NCBI GenBank assembly: GCA_004352715.1
Contig: SCFE01000009.1
Span: 1,569,905 to 1,633,904 of the forward strand
DNA length: 64,000 nt
Direction: 5' to 3'
Source: Hofstenia miamia
Taxonomy: Eukaryota > Xenacoelomorpha > Acoela
The translations under genes were made by a program, and so were the position numbers. This document shows positions 11,859 through 22,969 of this stretch, in pieces. The notes under the pieces were generated by a model. The model had not been told where the DNA came from and searched no databases. It saw only the letters and a program-made list of their open reading frames with translations. How positions within the stretch are numbered: the stretch's first letter is position 1; every line of letters starts with the position of its first letter.

Positions 11859-12345
11859 TCAGCTAAGTGTTACGAGAACTTCAGGGTGTCCCAATGGAAC
11901 GGGATCTTGACTATATACACTACTTCCATCATATATGTTGCATTCATATTCTGACTTGTTTGCTTTTAATTGCCTACCAACCAGTTTAAATTGTATTGAA
12001 ATATCTTTGGGTTTAAGAATGGTGTTTATATCTTTATACAGGTCTTCAAAGCTATGCATATGCTTTGAATAAAGCTGCAAACAAATTTTGGTTCCATGTT
12101 TTTTCTTCAAAACCCATCACTGTGTCCTAAGATTAAGAAATTTTGATGTGTACCCAATATCAATAACCACTAAATCATATGCATTATTAATTGGCTCATT
12201 AAAATATGTAGTAAATTCACCCAATCCCACTGGATGGCATAGTCCATCTTCTCCACCTCTGTCAGATACTAATGTTATAAGAACCAATACTTGCATGTCA
12301 ATCTATATGTTTCTCATCTATCAAGTGAACCCTTCAGTTTAAAGG
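11859..12345 (-). pseudogene. Polinton minor capsid (penton-type), second copy, truncated
   Basis: Reading from about 12345, the frame carries the penton-type N-terminal pattern (VLITLVSDRGGEDG, EFTTYFNEPI, VVIDIGYTSKFLN). After a stop it continues as LYSKHMHSFEDLYKDIN, the segment equivalent to the 'G.Y.s..eL...iN' helix region. It parallels 12639-13380 residue for residue in its first two thirds (compare IYSGHMHSIHELYEDIN) but lacks the conserved C-terminal 'PVSK' part. It is therefore a truncated tandem duplicate. In virions this family forms the pentameric vertices. Confidence 0.7.
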
Positions 12346-12638
12346 ATGCATATTTTTAAGTAAATGTGAAAACTATTTACAAGTGTGGGAAAAATCAATA
12401 ATTTTATTACTTCACACAAGAAATTGTGTTGAAGTTGATAAAACACAAATGTATTTTAATGAAGCATGAAGTGATGAAGTGATGGAAATCTTTCAAGAAA
12501 TTAATGTTTTGTTAGTGAAATAAAAAATGGGACATAAATTTTTTATGCATAAATGCACTATTCACAAATTGCATCATTATTATTAAATTCTATTCAAGGC
12601 ATTATGATTAATTTCGTATTGACATAGTAGTAATGCCA

Positions 12639-13380
12639 TTAGCTTTTTACAATATCAAGTGTGATATCCAAATGACATGTACCAATAAATCTCACTGGAT
12701 ATCCTTGCTTGGTGCAAAATTTCATAGTTATTCTATTGATATATGATTTTGAAACTGGTTTATACATCAGATTTTGTTTTTCATGGTGAATGAGAGGGAT
12801 GGTATTAATTTTTTCTTCATGTGTTAGCAATAGCAGGCATTTATCCAACACAGGATAATGAGCACTACCAACATGTTGAGGTTCTACAATGTCTACAATA
12901 TGATTTCCACCAAAAATATCAGAGTTTTAATTGGTGGTTGTCACTGTTTTTTGATATATCTTTCTGTAAAAACCTAGCAGATTTCTAACTTGGGCTAAAT
13001 CTATTTCATATTCCAAACCATTCATCACCATTAATAAATTGCCAACCATTCTGAGTTTAAATGAAATGCCATAGGGGTATAGCTTATAATTTATATCTTC
13101 ATAGAGTTCATGAATGCTATGCATATGCCCTGAATAAATTTCCAATAGGGTTATGTTTCCATTTTATCCTTTAAACTCCATGTTTAGTGTTTAAGATTGA
13201 GAAATTTTGACATGTATCCAAAACCAATTAGTGCAACCTCACAAGCATTATATATTGGTTTGTCCAAATATGTTGTAAATTTATTAAATCCATCAGGACA
13301 ACATACCCCAGCCTTTCAACATTTTTCAGATAATAATGTTACAATAACCATTACATATACCACCCATCTATGAGTTTTAT
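12639..13380 (-). pseudogene. Polinton minor capsid protein (penton-type), first copy
   Basis: The gene can be followed over its whole length across several stops and frame changes. The N-terminal sheet region is at about 13380-13180. The segment IYSGHMHSIHELYEDIN lies at about 13140-13085, followed by a motif ending RNLLGFYRKIY. The stretch VDIVEPQHVG is near 12890. The C-terminus holds NLMYKPVSKSYINRITMKF and GYPVRFIG. These motifs and their order are those of Polinton/adintovirus penton-like minor capsid proteins (single jelly roll, capsid vertices). Assignment rests on motif memory. Confidence 0.75.
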
Positions 13381-13554
13381 CAGCTGAGTGACCTTGTAAT
13401 GTAATTTGTGTATTATATTATTATTATCAAAATGATTTATAAATATTACATCAAAGAGAAGTTTTAGATAATTTTATTAAGACCATTACCACAAAAAATT
13501 ATTAATAAATGGTAATTTTTGTAAACACAAGCACCTATGGTAATTGATTAAAAA

Positions 13555-13965
13555 ATCAAAAAGCATGAAATATACAATAAGCCCCAAAAATCAGAGATTT
13601 TCCCTGTAATCTTGTTTTTCTATCACCTCATAAACGTGAAATCCTGGATAAGCTGTTTGACAATAGTGTTCAATGTCAGGATAATATTTTAAGGGGAGTC
13701 CAAGAGATTCCTTGAAAATTAAATTGTAATTGTCATCTCATATAATCAACAGCCAATGTGTACCAGAGTGATTATAGGGGCTTGCATTTGTGATTAGAAA
13801 CAAGCCCTTAACCAAACTTGTTTGAATATCATCTGAAGAATGTACACCAAAAAATCAAAGGCAGAGTGAGGAAATTTGTAAGAAATGCGTCTAATCTTAT
13901 CAGCATCCATTAGATATTTAAGTAATTGTAGAGTTTGCAATGTCTAAATTTGACATAGGGCTAAA
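13555..13965 (-). pseudogene. Polinton cysteine protease (adenain-type), inactive
   Basis: The minus strand reads LLKYLMDADKIRRISYKF, then LFLITNASPYNHSGTHWLLI with the catalytic-His motif GTHW (about 13753-13764), then ESLGLPLKYY, equivalent to the family's 'DSLG' segment. Near the end, GLIVYFMLFDFL replaces the expected cysteine-containing 'CG.YC.yF' motif. The frame has stops and no catalytic Cys is visible, so the copy is inactive. In adenoviruses and Polintons this protease matures capsid proteins. It sits between the major capsid and penton genes. Confidence 0.7.
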
Positions 13966-13966
13966 A

Positions 13967-14308
13967 TTATAAAGATGGTACATGACCCAAAATTTGCAAA
14001 TTACACCTAAATCTGTAAAATATCAGATATCCATTGCCAATTCTAAATTCCCTTTTAACAAAACCATAGCTATTGTGGAGAATTGCATGTATTCTAAACA
14101 GTTTTGACAATTTCAAAAGCAAGTGTAGCCTTGAATTATCAATTCGAATCAATCCACCATGGGGGTTCATTTGCAAAACTTTTTCAACACTGACATTGTG
14201 TATACTGTGTTTCTGTAATAGATAGCTTGTAACATTCACTTTGGTAGAGTGAATATGAACTTTGTCAAGTTTCAACATCTTTATACAATACAATGATTTG
14301 CAAAGCAC
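13967..14308 (-). CDS. Unassigned ORF between capsid and protease
   Basis: An open frame of 113 codons lies directly after the major capsid pseudogene and before the protease. It contains KVHIHSTKVNVTSYLLQKHS and a basic, Leu/Phe-rich C-terminal half. I do not recognise it. It may be an eroded N-terminal part of the protease reading frame, a small element-specific gene, or a fortuitous frame; position and strand support membership of the Polinton. Confidence 0.3.
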   Translation of the reverse strand: MLCKSLYCIKMLKLDKVHIHSTKVNVTSYLLQKHSIHNVSVEKVLQMNPHGGLIRIDNSRLHLLLKLSKLFRIHAILHNSYGFVKREFRIGNGYLIFYRFRCNLQILGHVPSL

Positions 14309-14319
14309 ATTTCTTATCC

Positions 14320-15583
14320 ATTTATAACCTTTTGCTGTTTATCAACATAGACTTTGAAATTGGTCTCCCTCAAAATGATAACTTCCATTGATTTAGTGAG
14401 CACATTTTAAAATCCAGTGTTAAATATATATTTGCACTGCTCAATTTAGGATAGAAAACCTTGTTGTTGGCCTCTGTAATGCTATTCAGATCAAAAATCA
14501 TAATCCCCTGTTTGTTATACTGTGTGTAGGGTATTCCACTACCATCATTATTTATTCCCAGAGTCTTTATTGCTTGCTAATATGCCTGTGAATAGTTGTC
14601 ATCTCCAACTAACATAGGGTTGTATGCAATATTTGATCCTCCATGGTTTATAGTATATGGAGTCCTCCAAATTTATAGGAAAATGGATTTGTAAACATTG
14701 TGCCTGTAAACTGGTGATTCAGACCAATTGCCAAGGTGATTCTTCTAATGGGTTCATTGGAAAAAACATTTTCTTTAGTAAGCATATTTTGTCCACATGG
14801 AATTATAAATGTACATGTAAGAATTCTTGTAAAGTGGTAAGTAGCAGGAGTTGTCAATAACATTTTTTAAATTGCCAAATGCACACTTTCTGTGACTGAG
14901 CTTTCTTAGAGTTAGAATGCACCCATAATTTTCATTTTGTAATCTGCATTTTCATCTGCAATTAAGGAAAAATAATATTGTGATCTTAAGAGCTTTAGTC
15001 AATATACCAACTCTGGGTATTAGTAGTTTTTCACATTGGAAAAAATCAATTACAAGAGGGCCATAGAAGCTTACCAGCTGGCTCTCCCTGGTTACCACTC
15101 TATGTCTATACTGACCATCTTTTTCATCAGAATCTTTCATAATAATACCCACTTGACATTAATATTGAAGTCTTGTTGGCAGCACATTTTGATAGTTCAT
15201 TGGTAATCATAACCATATGAGGCCATACTGCATCACCTGTATGTAGTAAAACACAATTTTCAAGAGCTATAATCACTAAACAATGAGTGTAAGGTGTTAT
15301 TTGCTAAGCAAACTTGATCTTTTTTTGTATCATCTGCATCATCCCAAACTAGGTCTCAGCCATAACTTTTCACTAATAAACCAAGATGTATAATTTGGAA
15401 ATCAATGTACTTGTTTTGCTCTGACCTGAAATTATATTCAATGAGTGGCCTATTAAAACCAGAAGTTGGGAAACATTCCTGTTCACTACCCCCATTAAAG
15501 GTTATCAAAACCTTATCACATTTGAAAATATCCAAGAAAGAATGAGTAAATGTGTTCATGACAGGGATTAAACTTAATATCAA
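14320..15583 (-). pseudogene. Polinton major capsid protein (double jelly roll)
   Basis: The gene can be followed for about 420 codons over several frame changes. The N-terminal part reads FPTSGFNRPLIEYNF and NKYIDFQIIHLGLLVK, matching the conserved 'yiDl..t.l.l...i' strand, and then ANNTLHSLFSDY. The middle part reads VSFYGPLVIDFFQCEKLLIP, equivalent to 'elyGplh.Dlf...klL'. It is followed by PIRRITLAIGLNHQFTG with TNPFSYKFGG, the 'RRi...v...f.G....NPF.f' motif. The C-terminal part reads GIMIFDLNSI and IYLTLDFK. This order is that of Polinton/adintovirus major capsid proteins. The frame is broken many times, so no functional capsid is made. Confidence 0.82.
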
Positions 15584-15635
15584 TTGTCAATGTGTACAGC
15601 TATTTATACCAAATTCTTAAAAATGTCAGTTTTCT

Positions 15636-15990
15636 TTATGATGGTTTCTTTTTCACTATGAGTGGACTAGGTTTATGTTGTTTTTTGTGGTGGAAACTGC
15701 AAATTGTTAAATTCCACATTTTGTTTTTGTTATCCTCCCTATTTATTATTATTAAATTATTCCTGACTGTGTTTCTTGCTACATTGCCAATTCTGAGTTT
15801 TAAAACTTTTTTCACATTTTTGCCAAAGACTATGTCATTTAAACCTGAAATTGATTCATCCAAAATCTCATTACCAATATTGCTTAATACATTTTACAAA
15901 GGTGGAATCATTTTCAATGCTAGTGGTATAGCAACTCATCCAAGTGTAGTAATTACTCCAAAGCCTTTCTAATGAGTAAATGCTGTAGGG
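15636..15990 (-). pseudogene. Small Polinton virion-like protein (GKNVK motif)
   Basis: The frame reads GNEILDESISGLNDIVFGKN followed by VKKVLKLRIGNVARN. It resembles the small basic protein usually encoded next to the Polinton major capsid gene, with a hydrophobic/Gly N-terminal stretch and a 'GkNvk.slk.R.k' core (likened by some to adenovirus core or minor virion proteins). Upstream codons in the same region carry stops (around 15900-15990). Assignment rests on position just before the capsid gene and on this motif. Confidence 0.5.
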
Positions 15991-16050
15991 TTTCTACCAT
16001 TTGCTTGTTCACTATAATATTGCTCCAATTATACATGTAGGCTATTTATA

Positions 16051-17000
16051 CTATTCTATTCTTGCCCATGCATGCTTCCTAATTACTCTAGTCAATTCCT
16101 GTTGGTAGAATTTCCCTTTAATTATTTCACTACCATCACTACTAATTGACTTTAGTTCATATGTAATGGGGATCATGGTAAACACTTTGTTAATTGTAGT
16201 GAATAGCTTTTTCAAAATGTGTAATCTGATTTTGAAATTCTTACCAAGTCACCAAAGTGAAACAAAGGTGGTCAGTAGTGATTATTACTATCACTAATCA
16301 ATTTTCCAACCAAGTAAGATACATGTTTTTTTCTTACAGAATTTGGAGACATGCCTATTGTGCGATTTACTCTAGAATTTAACACAACAACAATTTGTTG
16401 AAATTTTCTATATATTATAACCCCTGCTAAAGTGTAGATAATTAAATAGAATTTCTTTCAAACTCCTTATCACTCTTTCTGCTCCCACCACTTTCATGTT
16501 TGAATTTGTACTATACACTGTTATATTATTTCTATTGCAGAAATCTCTAAGCACTCCTTTAAATTCTGTTCCCCTATCAACCCAAATCTTTTTCACATTA
16601 TGCCAGTTATCAATTTTTTAAAAGCAGACAACACATGTTTTATTATACAACAGTTGTACATGAAAGTTTTTTGATAATATCATAAACAAGTAGGTACTTT
16701 ATCCCTCTATTGTACAATGCTAGACTTTCAACAACTGCCAAATCCATGGTCCATATTTCATCAATGCCAAATGTAATTTTCTCACAGTTGACTTGAACAT
16801 TTTCCAGAGTTATTTTGAGGAATTTGAATTTAGCTTTATGGTATAACTCATAAGCACCTCTGAAACTAGCAGATGATTTTAGCAATGTGTACAACTGATG
16901 CAAGTGTTTATTCATTACAGTTAATTCCAAACTATAAGCTCCTTTCTATTTATAGCCTCATTAACACAGTTATTTTTAACCAAATGTGCAGGGATCATAC
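16051..17000 (-). pseudogene. Polinton integrase (retroviral-type DDE)
   Basis: Catalytic-core segments appear in order on the minus strand: DEIWTMDLAVVESLALYNRG with IKYLLVYD (first Asp), then KKIWVDRGTEFKGVLRDFCN (second Asp), then VVGAERVIRSLKEILFNYL (Glu). These are followed by LNSRVNRTIGMSPNSV and a C-terminal region with HFGDLVRIS, then VFTMIPITYELK and GKFYQQELTRV. That C-terminal region is the 'F.I......P.TY.L...G.i.G.FY..EL' signature of Polinton integrases. Stops and frame changes break it between the first and second Asp segments and after the Glu segment. The family catalyses integration of the element. Confidence 0.88.
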
Positions 17001-17111
17001 CAATGTCTTTTAAAACTTTCACACACATGCTGGTTCAGTCTTTTGTTTGGTGTTTGGAGAGCATTTTTGAATTTGGTAACTGATAATGAGCCAACAATTA
17101 TATAAATTGTA

Positions 17112-17384
17112 TCAGCATGTAGGGAGAACATTTGTATTTGAACTGTTTAAAAAGTTTTTTAATTCATCACCACCTGTGTTATCCTGTTGACATTGGTATT
17201 GAGTGGGAGTTTGAAAAAAATTGCATTTTACCCATATATCATCTTGAATGAAAAGGGTTTGTTGTTGTGTAGAATGATGATTACTCACCTGGTTGTATTT
17301 TAGCTGCATACTGTAGCTGTCAATACATGTTTCTTGACAGCAATCTGTTAATCTATTGAAAATTTCCAGAAAAATAAGCACCAT
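17112..17384 (-). CDS. Unassigned ORF between ATPase and integrase
   Basis: An open frame of 90 codons, rich in Q, N, T and C, with no recognised domain. It lies between the packaging ATPase and integrase pseudogenes on the same strand. It may be an element-specific gene or a chance ORF. Confidence 0.2.
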   Translation of the reverse strand: MVLIFLEIFNRLTDCCQETCIDSYSMQLKYNQVSNHHSTQQQTLFIQDDIWVKCNFFQTPTQYQCQQDNTGGDELKNFLNSSNTNVLPTC

Positions 17385-17672
17385 TTCAACTGCTGATATT
17401 GTATATAATGATTTGAGATTCTAATGCAGATTGATATTATACATAGTTCATCATAATGCATAAAAGACAATTGAAAAATGCTAGTAAATTTGACATTCTT
17501 AGAAATCCAATTTTTTTCGACTTTGAATGTTTTAATAGTGAAACCTTTGTGTACTGATGTTATTTTAGAAATATTAGTCTTTTCATCACCAAGTGGGATA
17601 ATTCCTTGCTGAATGTTAAAAATGATCCCTCACACTAAATTTAAAGTTTGATCATCTCTTAGGAGCTGTATC

Positions 17673-18300
17673 TTAGACTGTTATGAACATCCCATTAGGA
17701 ATTTGTAAATGACACATTCTTGAATCAGTTTCACAGAAAAGTTGTCTACCTTCAAGGTATTTCCTGAGCAAAAATTTATAAATAAATAGCAGTATGGTTT
17801 GCAAAGAAGCCTTTTTATATACAGCAAACAATTCATGCATAATTCCAATCTGAGTTCCTAAAATCCTAATCTGTACTCTATCATGCACTGAATTCAACAA
17901 AAATATTCCAGAAGCATTTTTCTGAATTAGACTTGAATAGCATCCCTTTGAAAAAACTGAATGGGTAATCAACACAATGCCACAATTTAAATGTCTTCCA
18001 ACTATACCAAGGTTAGCAAATGCCTCTGATTGTAGCACAGTTTCATCCATATCATCAAATATTATTAATGAGTTTTGAACTCTGTTTTCACTTAGTAAAC
18101 TTTCTGAAAATTCTTGAAAAATTCCACATGCTTCATTTTCATTTTAAATTTATTATAAATATTATTTTGAAAGTGAATATAAAAAACAATTGCCTTGGAA
18201 TATCTACTAAAATAGTCTTTATCAATTAATTCCCAAGTAAGCTCATTTTTCCTGAATTTGATGGATCACTGAAAATTAAAAATGTCTGACTGCTTCATAA
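17673..18300 (-). pseudogene. Polinton packaging ATPase (FtsK/HerA type)
   Basis: A degenerate Walker A segment reads LIFSDPSNSGKMS (about 18241-18280). After frame changes, a clean frame carries the Walker B segment NSLIIFDDMDETVLQSEAF (about 18020-18070), GRHLNCGIVLITHSVFSKG with the sensor-type ITHS motif, and then ASGIFLLNSVHDRVQIRILG. This is the arrangement of Polinton/adintovirus genome-packaging ATPases (A32-like). The Gly normally starting the P-loop is Asp here, and frameshifts between Walker A and B inactivate the gene. It is the most upstream recognisable gene of the element. Confidence 0.82.
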
Positions 18301-18625
18301 AGGAACAACATTAAATGTGTACATGCTTTCTTAATTTTGAGAATGAGTACAAATTTAAATAAACTTATATATTTTAAATTTGAAACATAGTTTCAATAAT
18401 TTGTGTTTCTTTCTAATTTTATATATTGCATGTATTACACTTAATTTTATTTCACACTCTATCATTGTTAAGTACTTTGCTTTTCTCATGAGTGTTTTAT
18501 TATCCACATTAGTAAAAGGAATTATTATTAATCACTTGAGCATTAGTGTTCTAGCTAGACATTTGATTATTTCATACCAATGCATGCGTTTTTTACAATT
18601 ATTGCATTAAGGAGCTATTAATTTT

Positions 18626-18928
18626 TTAGCAGATGGAATTATAGAGATGCTTTCTCATGGATAATTGCTGACTCACCCTATAAACATGGTGCAGAGAGAG
18701 GGAGTAATGCTTTTGACATTGGGGAATTAGAATATTGGTTGACATGAAGTGATAATTTCCACAATGTAAAGAACAGCAAAAATTGGTGACCAATGTACTG
18801 AGAGATTGAAGGCAGTGCATTTTGAACTGGTGAATGCATTTATAATTAACAAGGTATTTTGGCATATAATTGTTTATATTTACAGCATCAATATACATTG
18901 TTGTAATATCTCTCTTTCCATTGTACAC
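18626..18928 (-). CDS. Unassigned ORF upstream of Polinton ATPase
   Basis: A 100-codon open frame begins MYNGKRDITTMYIDAVNINN and has several Cys/His residues. It is on the Polinton coding strand, but no motif of DNA polymerase B or another core protein is visible. Low confidence that it is a gene. Confidence 0.2.
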   Translation of the reverse strand: MYNGKRDITTMYIDAVNINNYMPKYLVNYKCIHQFKMHCLQSLSTLVTNFCCSLHCGNYHFMSTNILIPQCQKHYSLSLHHVYRVSQQLSMRKHLYNSIC

Positions 18929-19429
18929 ATTTTTTCTTTAAACTAATTTATATACAGTATTGGTTTATTCAACTATATACATTGATGTAATATTTCTCTT
19001 TTCAATTGTGCATGTTTTTGCGTTAAATAAACATATATGCATTATTGGTTTATTGAGTATTTTGTTTTTAATTGTGTGTGTTTAATTTCTATTTTTCTTT
19101 AACTAGCAAATTGATTGAAAGGAATTATTTTATACATAATCATTTTGTTTAATTTCTTATTTTTAACTAACAAAGTGATTTTATAGACATTGTTTTCACT
19201 ATGTAAAATATTACTTTGTAATTTTTTTTGAAATTCCACCATATAAATACCCTATGCCTGTATTTTTTTGTGTGTGAATAATACACTATTTACAAACATT
19301 TATACATTTACAATGGTGAATGCATCACAGATTTTACAAATTTTTTGAATCGAGATGATATCTATTGATGGAAAAGTCATCAACTATGAATAATGAATGT
19401 GTTATTGTATTCATGCATTAAAGTCACAA

Positions 19430-19720
19430 AACCTGAAAACCCATGTAACACATACAGCCATGCAAAAGTTATAAAGCAAATAAAAGTGAAAAACGTGCAA
19501 AGTTGACAAAGGCAGTGGAAAAAGGAAAACCATGTAAATGTATACAACCATGCACAGTCATAAACCAAATAAAGTGAAAAACAAGCAAAGTTGAGAAAAG
19601 ATGTTACAGTGTAAAATGTGTACAATCTGAAAAATAATGTGCAAAGCCAACAAAAGATTTAACAGTCAGCAAATGTGTACATCCCATGAAAATCCATATA
19701 AACCAAAAAAAGAAATGAAA
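19430..19720. repeat. Degenerate tandem repeat, roughly 80-90 bp units
   Basis: Units share the words AAAACCCATGTAA or AAAACCATGTAAA, then ACAGCCATGCA or ACAACCATGCA, then AAGTGAAAAAC and GCAAAGTTGA. At least two clear units (from about 19436 and 19525) and one or two faint ones follow. The repeat lies beyond the last recognisable Polinton gene. Confidence 0.6.
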
Positions 19721-20034
19721 AGAAAAGATCATTGTGTAAAACTAATGTAATAATAGTGTATTAATGAAAGCAGCATGTATATGTATAAATCCTACTATCA
19801 ACATTGCATGTATAATTTTTCAGAAAGGAAAATTGTCTTTATCATTAAGTCTATATTTCATACGTCTGTAATGTTAACTTGCCTTTATGCATACCCCATG
19901 TTTTACTTTTTACAAAAACTAGCTTGCTTTTATCATATATTATGCCTGTAATGTCAAGTTTAACAAAAAATTTCTCATTAATGTATTTGGATATTAGCAA
20001 AACAAATAAAACACATGACATTTTTACAATGGAA

Positions 20035-20350
20035 AAATAGCAATGTATTTGAAAAAAAAATGTAACCCTTTGCATGTAATGCATTGATTCCTGAAAAAAA
20101 CCAAATAAACTTTGTACATAGAGCTGGTTAAGCAATCAAAATGCATGGAAAAGTTTTTATGGGTAAATGAGTCAGTAATAATAACAGGCATGTATGGAGG
20201 CTGTGAAAAGATGATGTATTTTAAAAAAAGGTTTGTAGCCTTTTGCAAGTAATGTTAGATTCCCAAAAACGAATTAAATGTTGTAGATAGAACTAGCTAA
20301 GCAATTGAAATGCATGGAATTTTTTTTACAGATAAATTAGTCTGCAGTGT
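20035..20350. repeat. Diverged tandem duplication, about 174-bp period
   Basis: The stretch near 20040-20200 (GCAATGTATTTGAAAAAAA...GCATGTAATGCATTGATTCC...GCATGGAA) recurs near 20214-20345 (GATGTATTTTAAAAAAAGG...GCAAGTAATGTTAGATTCCC...GCATGGAA). Unit order is preserved, with moderate divergence. Confidence 0.65.
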
Positions 20351-20449
20351 GTTATTACAAAATGCAATCAAATGTGTATGCAAACAAATGTAACCATGCA
20401 AACTAGATAACATGTGGTATAGCAAGGTATATTAGCAAACATGTAATAA

Positions 20450-22390
20450 GCATATAAATAAGTCACTATAGCAAAAAAGTGTTTATGAATCATTGTAAAA
20501 TTGAGCCCCGTAAATGTCATAAAATATTAATGCACTAATTACCACTAGACGGCGTTACAAATCCCCCAGTCAATATCTATGACCCAGCAGAGACCATGAG
20601 TCAGAGTGTCCAAAAGGTTATAAAGTGTAGTCAAGGCTGTTTATGTAATACTACTGATCAGCATTACCATATAAGAATATCGCCTTGGACATATTTCTTT
20701 TCAGAGGATCTAGCTATTTTGTGGTTATAGATTACTACTCCAGATTGATTATATATAGAAAACTACAAGTAAGTAGTGCATCCATGATAATATATTAGTT
20801 GAAGAGGATATTTGCAGGTTTTGCTATACTTGCTGATACTAATCCAGCTAATTCTAGTAAAATGAAGGATTTCTGCAATAGTCATTCCATCAGACTAATC
20901 ACTTCTAGCCCTTAAAAGCTGTTTACATCATAAAGAAGATCCCTCTGTGTTGGGACGCAAAGTCACCCCATAACAATTATTACGCAGCCTTGAGTTGCAA
21001 ACAAAATTACCAAGGTTTGCATATGGAAATGGAAATTTCCATTCCATTTTCAGATTTGGAAATAGAAATAGAATGGAAATTAAATAATTTTATGAAATTG
21101 AAGTTTAGTGGAAATTTATCGGAATTCAATTTCAAAAAGACATTTTCAAAACTGTTGAAAATATTCTAAATATATCTAAATAAATAAATTTTTAGAGATC
21201 AGTCACAAACTGCATTAAATTAACCCAAATTATTGGAAATCAAAAAATCGGAGTGAATTAACAACAAAATTTGGTTATTGTCAAATGAATTTGAATAAAT
21301 AATACAATGATATAATGAAAGCAATTCTAGGTTCCATATGTAAACACAGAATTTGGCGTCCATATTTTCAAACACTTTAAAACTGGACCCACTTGCGACA
21401 AATTAAAATTTTTTACTAGTTCTGATTTCAACTTGGTATGTGCAAGTACATATATAATTTTTTCAATATTTAAAAAGACTGCAATAAATATTATTTTTCT
21501 ACAGAAAGTTTGTGATGAATATGAGTTTACAGCATTAATTTTCCACATATCATCGCCATGCATATATTGCTCTAACTTAGTAAATTTTAACTCGATTTTG
21601 AATAGGACTGGAACTGAAATATAATAACTAGATATGAAAGAATTACAAAATTCTATTATGTGCACTTTAGCAGTTTCAACTAAACCAATCATTACACTGA
21701 AATGTAATTTCTGTTCACAGTGTAGTCAGTTCAATAAGATTAATGGTCTCTGTTTCATGAGACTGGGACTAACATTGAACTGGTACCATAATGAAGAATC
21801 TGGAACCACGGGTTTCAGAATGTAATGAATAATGTTTCCAATGTTGATGAAAATAGAATTATGCTATAGTATTAATAGGACTATAGAACTAGAAAATTTC
21901 AGGGGATTACCAACCAAATGGAGGAATGAAACCAGTAAAATTCTGGTCTCGCATAGCCCTAACTACTAGCTATAAGAGTTATGGAAAGATGTGGAAATTA
22001 ATGGCAAAATGTAGAAATGTTATCAAAATTGTTGTATAAATGGAAGAGAATTGCATTTAAAAATGCAAGCCTGAAACTATCTCTCTCTGTGAAGACCTTA
22101 AAGCCGAAGATTAAAATAAATTGCACCATTGGACTATGGGGTTTTATTTCTAATAAGAAAAAATCGAGACATCTGAAACTGTTGCCCATAATTTTCGGCA
22201 TAAGTTGCAAAGATACTAAAGTAACTTCTGCAACAATCAGCTGAACCAGAATTCAAAATGTAATTCCCCGTGTTATGGATAGAACACATTACTGTACATT
22301 TAAATATTATATGATATTTATTATCCTTTAGTGCACAATAAAGAATTTTAGTTTATCTTATACCTGTGACACTTAACGCATTTCACAGAG
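20450..22390. other. No recognisable gene
   Basis: Only short ORFs without family resemblance. A patch near 21020-21110 is rich in GGAAAT/TTTCC words (simple-sequence-like). Confidence 0.4.
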
Positions 22391-22394
22391 CAAT

Positions 22395-22592
22395 TCTAAA
22401 TTGCAACATGAATAAGATCATACTGTGTGAATCTATTCCCATCTCCAATGCATTCTAGTGCATGGTCTCCATATACATTTTGGATTGGACATGGCATGTA
22501 ATTACTGGTCATATAGTTGCCTTTGTAGAATTTGTATCCTGGCCTTTTTCTGTCTGATTTGAATTTTTTTACAGTTTTGGCATTCCTTTCAT
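22395..22592 (-). pseudogene. Possible LINE C-terminal remnant (GDHALEC motif)
   Basis: A short minus-strand frame reads MPCPIQNVYGDHALECIGDG and then RFTQYDLIHVAI. This resembles the 'C.....GDHA..C...G....H..ird' segment found at the C-terminus of some non-LTR retrotransposon polyproteins. No RT motif is visible nearby, so it is a fragment at best. Confidence 0.35.
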
Positions 22593-22969
22593 TCTGTTAT
22601 TTACTTGATTTCCGAGGGAAAAGTTTTTCACTGTCTTGCATCTACGTTTATAGATGAACTTTTCTTCAGCATTTGTAAATAGTTTGAAACCCCCAATTGT
22701 TAGAGCTCATTTAAAAAAGCTTTTAAGTTCAGTCAGATTTATCATTTAATAGGGCGGAAGGCTTAACGCTTTGAAGAACAATGGAGCAACGCCGATTTGA
22801 ATTACTTTCTGAGGAAGGGGAAAGTGTAACAGTTATACTTTTTGTGTGACTATAATTTCCTTTAAAAATACGAATTACCCATTTACGTTGTAACTCAAAT
22901 TATAATTTAACAAAGCTATTATATCTGAAGCAATTATTAGACGTGGTAAAAACTGAGTCAACAAGAAGT

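Larger units (their letters stand above)
11850..18300 (-). mobile_element. Degenerate Polinton/Maverick element
   Basis: A run of minus-strand pseudogenes matches the core set of Polinton (Maverick) elements. In transcription order they are: FtsK-type packaging ATPase, retroviral-type integrase, small GKNVK-motif virion-like protein, double jelly-roll major capsid protein, adenain-type cysteine protease and penton-type minor capsid protein (two copies). Polintons are large self-synthesising DNA transposons related to adintoviruses and virophages. Every gene here has stops or frameshifts. I found no protein-primed DNA polymerase B and no terminal inverted repeats, so the borders are only the limits of recognisable coding sequence. 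It may extend to the LPRRY gene (10802) on one side and to about 19-20 kb on the other. Confidence 0.88.
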
